Assembly (NCBI GenBank): GCA_017411125.1
Contig: JAFPNP010000195.1
Coordinates: forward strand, 1 to 9,418
Length of the DNA: 9,418 nucleotides
Source: Kiritimatiellia bacterium
Lineage (GTDB): Bacteria > Verrucomicrobiota > Kiritimatiellia > RFP12 > UBA1067
Direction: 5' to 3'
Made by a program: the position numbers and the translations under genes. Positions 6,641-9,418 of the stretch are shown in pieces. Below the pieces are notes generated by a model that was not told where the DNA came from, did not search any database, and saw nothing but the letters and a program-made list of their open reading frames with translations. Numbering within the stretch: the stretch's first letter is position 1; each line of letters begins with the position of its first letter.

Positions 6641-6871
6641 ATGGACGAGAATACAGGGGGCGCGCTGCCGCGCCCCGAAATAGAAGAGGACTGCTGCAAG
6701 GGCTGCGGGCGCTGCGTGGCGGCGTGTCCGAAGAAGTGCCTTGAGATCAAGCCGCACATGAACCGGATGGGAATCCGTCCGGCGGGCTATGTCGGCGAGG
6801 GATGCATTGGCTGCGGGATGTGTTTCTACAATTGCCCGGAACCCTACGCGATAAAGGTGGTGAAGCCATGA
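6641..6871 (+). CDS. vorD: 2-oxoacid:ferredoxin oxidoreductase delta subunit, 2[4Fe-4S] ferredoxin-type
   Basis: A 76-residue iron-sulfur subunit that passes electrons from the thiamine-pyrophosphate site to free ferredoxin. Two classic cluster motifs are visible: C19-x2-C22-x2-C25-x3-C29-P and C55-x2-C58-x2-C61-x3-C65-P. Extra cysteines at 18 and 33 are not part of the pattern. The length fits stand-alone delta subunits. The ATG at 6641 is chosen over the in-frame ATG at 6605 because the promoter -10 lies between them and AAGGA precedes 6641 by 10 bases. It is the first gene of the operon, and its stop overlaps the vorB start in ATGA. The substrate class follows from vorB; vorD versus korD naming rests on that neighbour. 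Confidence 0.9.
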   Translation: MDENTGGALPRPEIEEDCCKGCGRCVAACPKKCLEIKPHMNRMGIRPAGYVGEGCIGCGMCFYNCPEPYAIKVVKP

Positions 6872-7929
6872 CGAAGTTCGTGAAGAGCAACGAGGCCGTC
6901 GTGATGGGCGCTTTGTATGCGGGGTGCGACCTGTACTTCGGATATCCGATCACGCCTGCCAGCGAGATTGCGCACGGAGCGGCGAAGTGGTTCCCGATGC
7001 TGGGGCGCACGTTCGTGCAGGCGGAGTGCGAGACGGCTTCGATAAACATGATGTTCGGCGCGGCGGCGGCCGGGAAGCTCTGCATGACGGCGACGAGCGG
7101 CCCGGGCTTCTCCCTCATGCAGGAGGGCATCTCGTATCTGGCGGGCGCGGAGCTGCCCGCCGTGGTCGTGGACGTGAACCGGGCCGGACCCGGTCTCGGC
7201 AACGTCTATCCCGAACAGAGCGACTACACGCCCGCCGTGAAGGGGGGCGGGCACGGTAACTACCAGACGTTCACCCTCGCCCCGGCGAGCGCGCAGGAGA
7301 TGTGCGACTTTACCATAAAGGCGTTCCAGATGGCGGCGAAATGGCGTACCCCGGCCGTCGTGTTCGCGGACGGGCTGCAGGGGCAGATGATGGAGACGGT
7401 GACGTTGCCTGACGCGGAGTGCGCGCGGCCCGACTTCTCCGAATGGGCCGCGCAGGGCGAGCCGAAGACGCGCCGGAACCTCGTGAAATCCATCTTCCTC
7501 GACGCCGCCGCGCAGGAGGTGTTCAACGAGCACCTGCAGCGCAAGTACGAGGACATGGCCGCCGACGCGATGGCCGAGACCTACCTCGCCGCCGACGCCG
7601 AGCTTCTGATCGTCGCGTTTGGAATTTCCAGCCGCATAGCCCGGACCACCGCCGAGACGCTGCGGCGCAAGGGCCTGAAGGCGGGCGTGTTCCGTCCGAT
7701 CACGCTCAATCCGTTCCCCCGCGAACGGCTTGCCGCCGCCGCGAAGAGACGCAAGATCATGACGATCGAGCTGGACGCCGGGCAGTTCGCCGACGACGTG
7801 CGGCTCAACCTCGCCAAGGCCGGGTTGGGCGGGGAGTCCGCGAACGTGATGATGATCCACCGCATGGGCGGGCAGGTCGTGACCGTCGACGACGCCGTGA
7901 AGGCCGCGAAGATGATACTGGGGAAGTGA
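6868..7929 (+). CDS. vorB: 2-oxoacid:ferredoxin oxidoreductase alpha subunit, VorB type
   Basis: A 353-residue alpha subunit of the enzyme that oxidatively decarboxylates a branched-chain or other 2-oxoacid to its acyl-CoA with reduction of ferredoxin (reversible, cytoplasmic, oxygen-sensitive). The N-terminal pyrimidine-binding domain shows GYPITPASEI (25-34), FVQAECETASINMMFGAAAA (49-68), SGPGFSLMQEGISYLAGAEL (77-96), RAGPGLGNVYPEQSDY (105-120) and KGGGHGNYQTFTLAPAS (125-141). A transketolase C-terminal-like domain follows from about 245, with FRPITLNPFP (275-284). These blocks match VorB (3-methyl-2-oxobutanoate dehydrogenase) more closely than KorA or PorA as I recall them, but true substrate preference is uncertain. 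The ATG at 6868 is supported by AAAGGTGG (6853-6860), 7 bases upstream, and the ATGA overlap with vorD. Codon use is strongly C/G-ending, suggesting good expression. Confidence 0.92.
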   Translation: MTKFVKSNEAVVMGALYAGCDLYFGYPITPASEIAHGAAKWFPMLGRTFVQAECETASINMMFGAAAAGKLCMTATSGPGFSLMQEGISYLAGAELPAVVVDVNRAGPGLGNVYPEQSDYTPAVKGGGHGNYQTFTLAPASAQEMCDFTIKAFQMAAKWRTPAVVFADGLQGQMMETVTLPDAECARPDFSEWAAQGEPKTRRNLVKSIFLDAAAQEVFNEHLQRKYEDMAADAMAETYLAADAELLIVAFGISSRIARTTAETLRRKGLKAGVFRPITLNPFPRERLAAAAKRRKIMTIELDAGQFADDVRLNLAKAGLGGESANVMMIHRMGGQVVTVDDAVKAAKMILGK

Positions 7930-7930
7930 A

Positions 7931-9394
7931 ATGAACACGATCGAGCAAAAAGGAATGTACCCGAAGTTCCCGCGCAGCGGGAAGGATACGCGCGTGACGC
8001 ACTACTGCGCCGGATGCGGGCACGGAATCGTGAACAAGCTGATCGCCGAGTGCTGCGCAGAGATGGGGCTGCAGGACCGCACGATATTCGTCGATCCCGT
8101 GGGCTGCGGCGTGTTCACCTATTATTATTGGGACGCCGCGCACATATCCGCCGCGCACGGCCGCGCATCCGCCGCCGCCACGGGCGCCTGCCGCGCCCGC
8201 CCGGACGCCGTCACGATCGCCTACCAGGGCGACGGCGACCTTGGCGCGATTGGCTTCAACAACGCTTTCCAGGCCGCGTCCCGCGGCGAGAGGTTCGGCT
8301 GCATATTCATCAATAATTCGCTCTACGGAATGACCGGCGGTCAGATGGCCCCCACGACCCTCGAGGGAGAAAAGACCACGACAACGCCGTTCGGGCGCGA
8401 CCCGGCCACGACCGGGCACCCGCTGCACGTGTGCGAGGTGTTCAACCAGCTGCAGGCGCCCGTGTACATCGCCCGCGTCTCCGTGGCGGACACCAGGCGC
8501 ATTTTGCAGTGCAAGCAGGCGATCAAACGGATGTTCGAAATACAGCGCGACGGGAAAGGCTACGCGCTTCTCGAGATTCTAGCCCCATGCCCCACGAACT
8601 TCCGCATGGATCCGATCAAGGCGGCCGAGTTCTGCAAGGGCGAGATGGAGCGCGAGTATCCCCTTGGCACGTTCCGCGACGTCGAGAAGGGCGTGGCGGC
8701 GCCGGCAGGGGTACGTCCTGAGCGCGCCGTGCCAGTCGGCGCGACCCTCGCCGTGAAGCCCGTGCCGCAGTGCGGCAGCTGCGCGGAGCTGTTCGGCGAG
8801 CCGGACGGCGTGGACGCGCCGCCGGCGGAGGACGATCCCTCCGTGCCGGAGCGCCGTTTCAAGTTCGCCGGCTACGGCGGACAGGGAATCCTTTCCCTGG
8901 GCATTTGCGTCGCAGAGGCCGCTCGTCTCGAAAAGCGGCATACGCTGTGGTTCCCGTCCTATGGTCCGGAGCAGCGCGGCGGGTCGGCGTCGTGTTCCGT
9001 GGTCGTGAGCGGCACGCCGATCGGTTCGCCGACGGTGGAGCATCCTGACGTGCTGGTGTGCATGAACCAGCCGTCCTACGAGCGTTTCGTGGGCGACGTG
9101 AAGAAGGGCGGCACAGTGATAGTCGACGCGTCCGTGCCAATAGCGAAACAGCCGCCGGAGGGCGTGACGCTCTGCCAGGTGCCGGCGCTCAAGATGGCGG
9201 AAGACTTTGGCGTGCCCAAGGCCGCAAACACCATGATGCTCGCCGCGCTGAGCGCGTTCAAGTGCACCGGCCTCGAGCGGACGCACCTCGAAACGGCGCT
9301 CTGCGCCAGCTTCAAGAAGAAACCCCAGCTTGTAGAGAAGAACCGCGACCTCCTCAAACGCGCGGAGACCGCGCTTACCGAGAACGAACACTGA
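7931..9394 (+). CDS. vorA: Fused beta (TPP-binding) and gamma subunits of 2-oxoacid:ferredoxin oxidoreductase
   Basis: A single 487-residue frame carrying two subunits that are separate chains in the characterised four-subunit VOR/KOR enzymes. Residues 1 to about 255 are the thiamine-pyrophosphate beta subunit: HYCAGCGHG (24-32), DPVGCG (55-60), the TPP motif GDGDLGAIGFNNAF (100-113) ending in INNSLYGMTGGQMAPTTL (127-144), then EGEKTTTTPFGRDP (145-158) and APCPTNFRMDP (218-228). An Ala/Pro-rich linker follows (about 256-308) with CGSC at 281-284. Residues 309-487 are the gamma domain: FKFAGYGGQGILSLG (310-324), SYGPEQRGGSASCSV (343-357), DVLVCMNQPSYERF (373-386) and NTMMLAALSAF (433-443). Both domains look intact, with no sign of a frameshift. 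The start lies one base after the vorB stop, with GGGGAAG four bases before it. Together with vorD and vorB this completes the enzyme. Confidence 0.92.
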   Translation: MNTIEQKGMYPKFPRSGKDTRVTHYCAGCGHGIVNKLIAECCAEMGLQDRTIFVDPVGCGVFTYYYWDAAHISAAHGRASAAATGACRARPDAVTIAYQGDGDLGAIGFNNAFQAASRGERFGCIFINNSLYGMTGGQMAPTTLEGEKTTTTPFGRDPATTGHPLHVCEVFNQLQAPVYIARVSVADTRRILQCKQAIKRMFEIQRDGKGYALLEILAPCPTNFRMDPIKAAEFCKGEMEREYPLGTFRDVEKGVAAPAGVRPERAVPVGATLAVKPVPQCGSCAELFGEPDGVDAPPAEDDPSVPERRFKFAGYGGQGILSLGICVAEAARLEKRHTLWFPSYGPEQRGGSASCSVVVSGTPIGSPTVEHPDVLVCMNQPSYERFVGDVKKGGTVIVDASVPIAKQPPEGVTLCQVPALKMAEDFGVPKAANTMMLAALSAFKCTGLERTHLETALCASFKKKPQLVEKNRDLLKRAETALTENEH

Positions 9395-9400
9395 AAGGAA
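9394..9400 (+). promoter_or_regulatory. Shine-Dalgarno for the next gene
   Basis: AAAGGAA begins on the last base of the vorA-vorC stop codon and lies 7 bases before the ATG at 9408. A nearer ATG at 9403 is followed by AAA and then TGA, so it encodes nothing. The spacing therefore favours 9408. Confidence 0.6.
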
Positions 9401-9407
9401 CAATGAA

Positions 9408-9418
9408 ATGAAAGCAAC
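9408..9418 (+). CDS. Start of a further operon gene, truncated by the window edge
   Basis: ATG AAA GCA AC, i.e. Met-Lys-Ala and an incomplete codon, 13 bases after the vorA-vorC stop and behind a Shine-Dalgarno. Too little is present to identify it. The close spacing suggests it belongs to the vor operon. Confidence 0.5.

Noticed and set aside
9403..9411. ATG at 9403 after the vorA-vorC stop
   Set aside because: It encodes only Met-Lys before TGA; the ATG at 9408 has better Shine-Dalgarno spacing and stays open to the edge.
1..9418. Search for CRISPR repeats, tRNA/rRNA genes, insertion sequences, attachment sites and defence genes
   Set aside because: No regularly spaced repeats, transposase or integrase motifs, terminal inverted repeats or RNA gene signatures were seen. 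The coding content is metabolic, transport and envelope-related.

Overview
The window is GC-rich, gene-dense bacterial DNA holding seven substantial genes, one of them cut at the left edge, plus the first codons of an eighth at the right edge. An LpxL/HtrB-type acyltransferase implies a Gram-negative cell making lipid A or a similar acylated lipid. A pyruvate phosphate dikinase and a ferredoxin-dependent 2-oxoacid oxidoreductase point to an anaerobe or fermenter that uses PPi-linked glycolysis and reduced ferredoxin. No ribosomal RNA or other direct taxonomic marker is present. A host-associated or sediment anaerobe, for instance from the PVC group (Kiritimatiellota/Lentisphaerota), would fit, but this is a guess.

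Left part (1-3178, + strand): the C-terminal third of pyruvate phosphate dikinase (ppdK) is followed after 25 bases by a 732-residue bacterial member of the cation-chloride cotransporter (SLC12/CCC) family. This protein has both the membrane core and the eukaryote-like C-terminal domain. A strong Shine-Dalgarno and no visible promoter or terminator in the gap suggest co-transcription with ppdK.

Middle part (3179-4985, + strand): a good promoter with a perfect TATAAT sits so close to its ATG that the mRNA of the lipid acyltransferase gene is probably leaderless. The gene overlaps a pyridoxal/pyridoxamine kinase gene by 4 bases, making a translationally coupled pair. The kinase gene overlaps tail-to-tail with a minus-strand gene for a polytopic GT-C (ArnT/PMT-like) glycosyltransferase (4959-6509).

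Right part (6510-9418): a 131-base divergent control region separates the glycosyltransferase from a vor-type operon. That operon encodes a two-cluster ferredoxin subunit (vorD), the alpha subunit (vorB) and a single polypeptide fusing the thiamine-pyrophosphate beta subunit to the gamma subunit (vorA-vorC). Together they would form a complete 2-oxoacid:ferredoxin oxidoreductase, most similar to the 2-oxoisovalerate (VOR) type. Another gene starts just before the window ends.

The three promoters found all carry an extended -10 element of the form ATG(G/A)TA(T/C)A(A/C)T. The points most worth following are the NKCC-like ion-site residues in the bacterial transporter, the beta-gamma fusion with a Cys-x-x-Cys in its linker, and the leaderless promoter arrangement. 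I see no mobile element, CRISPR array, tRNA, rRNA or defence system, and no clear evidence of an undescribed multi-gene system.
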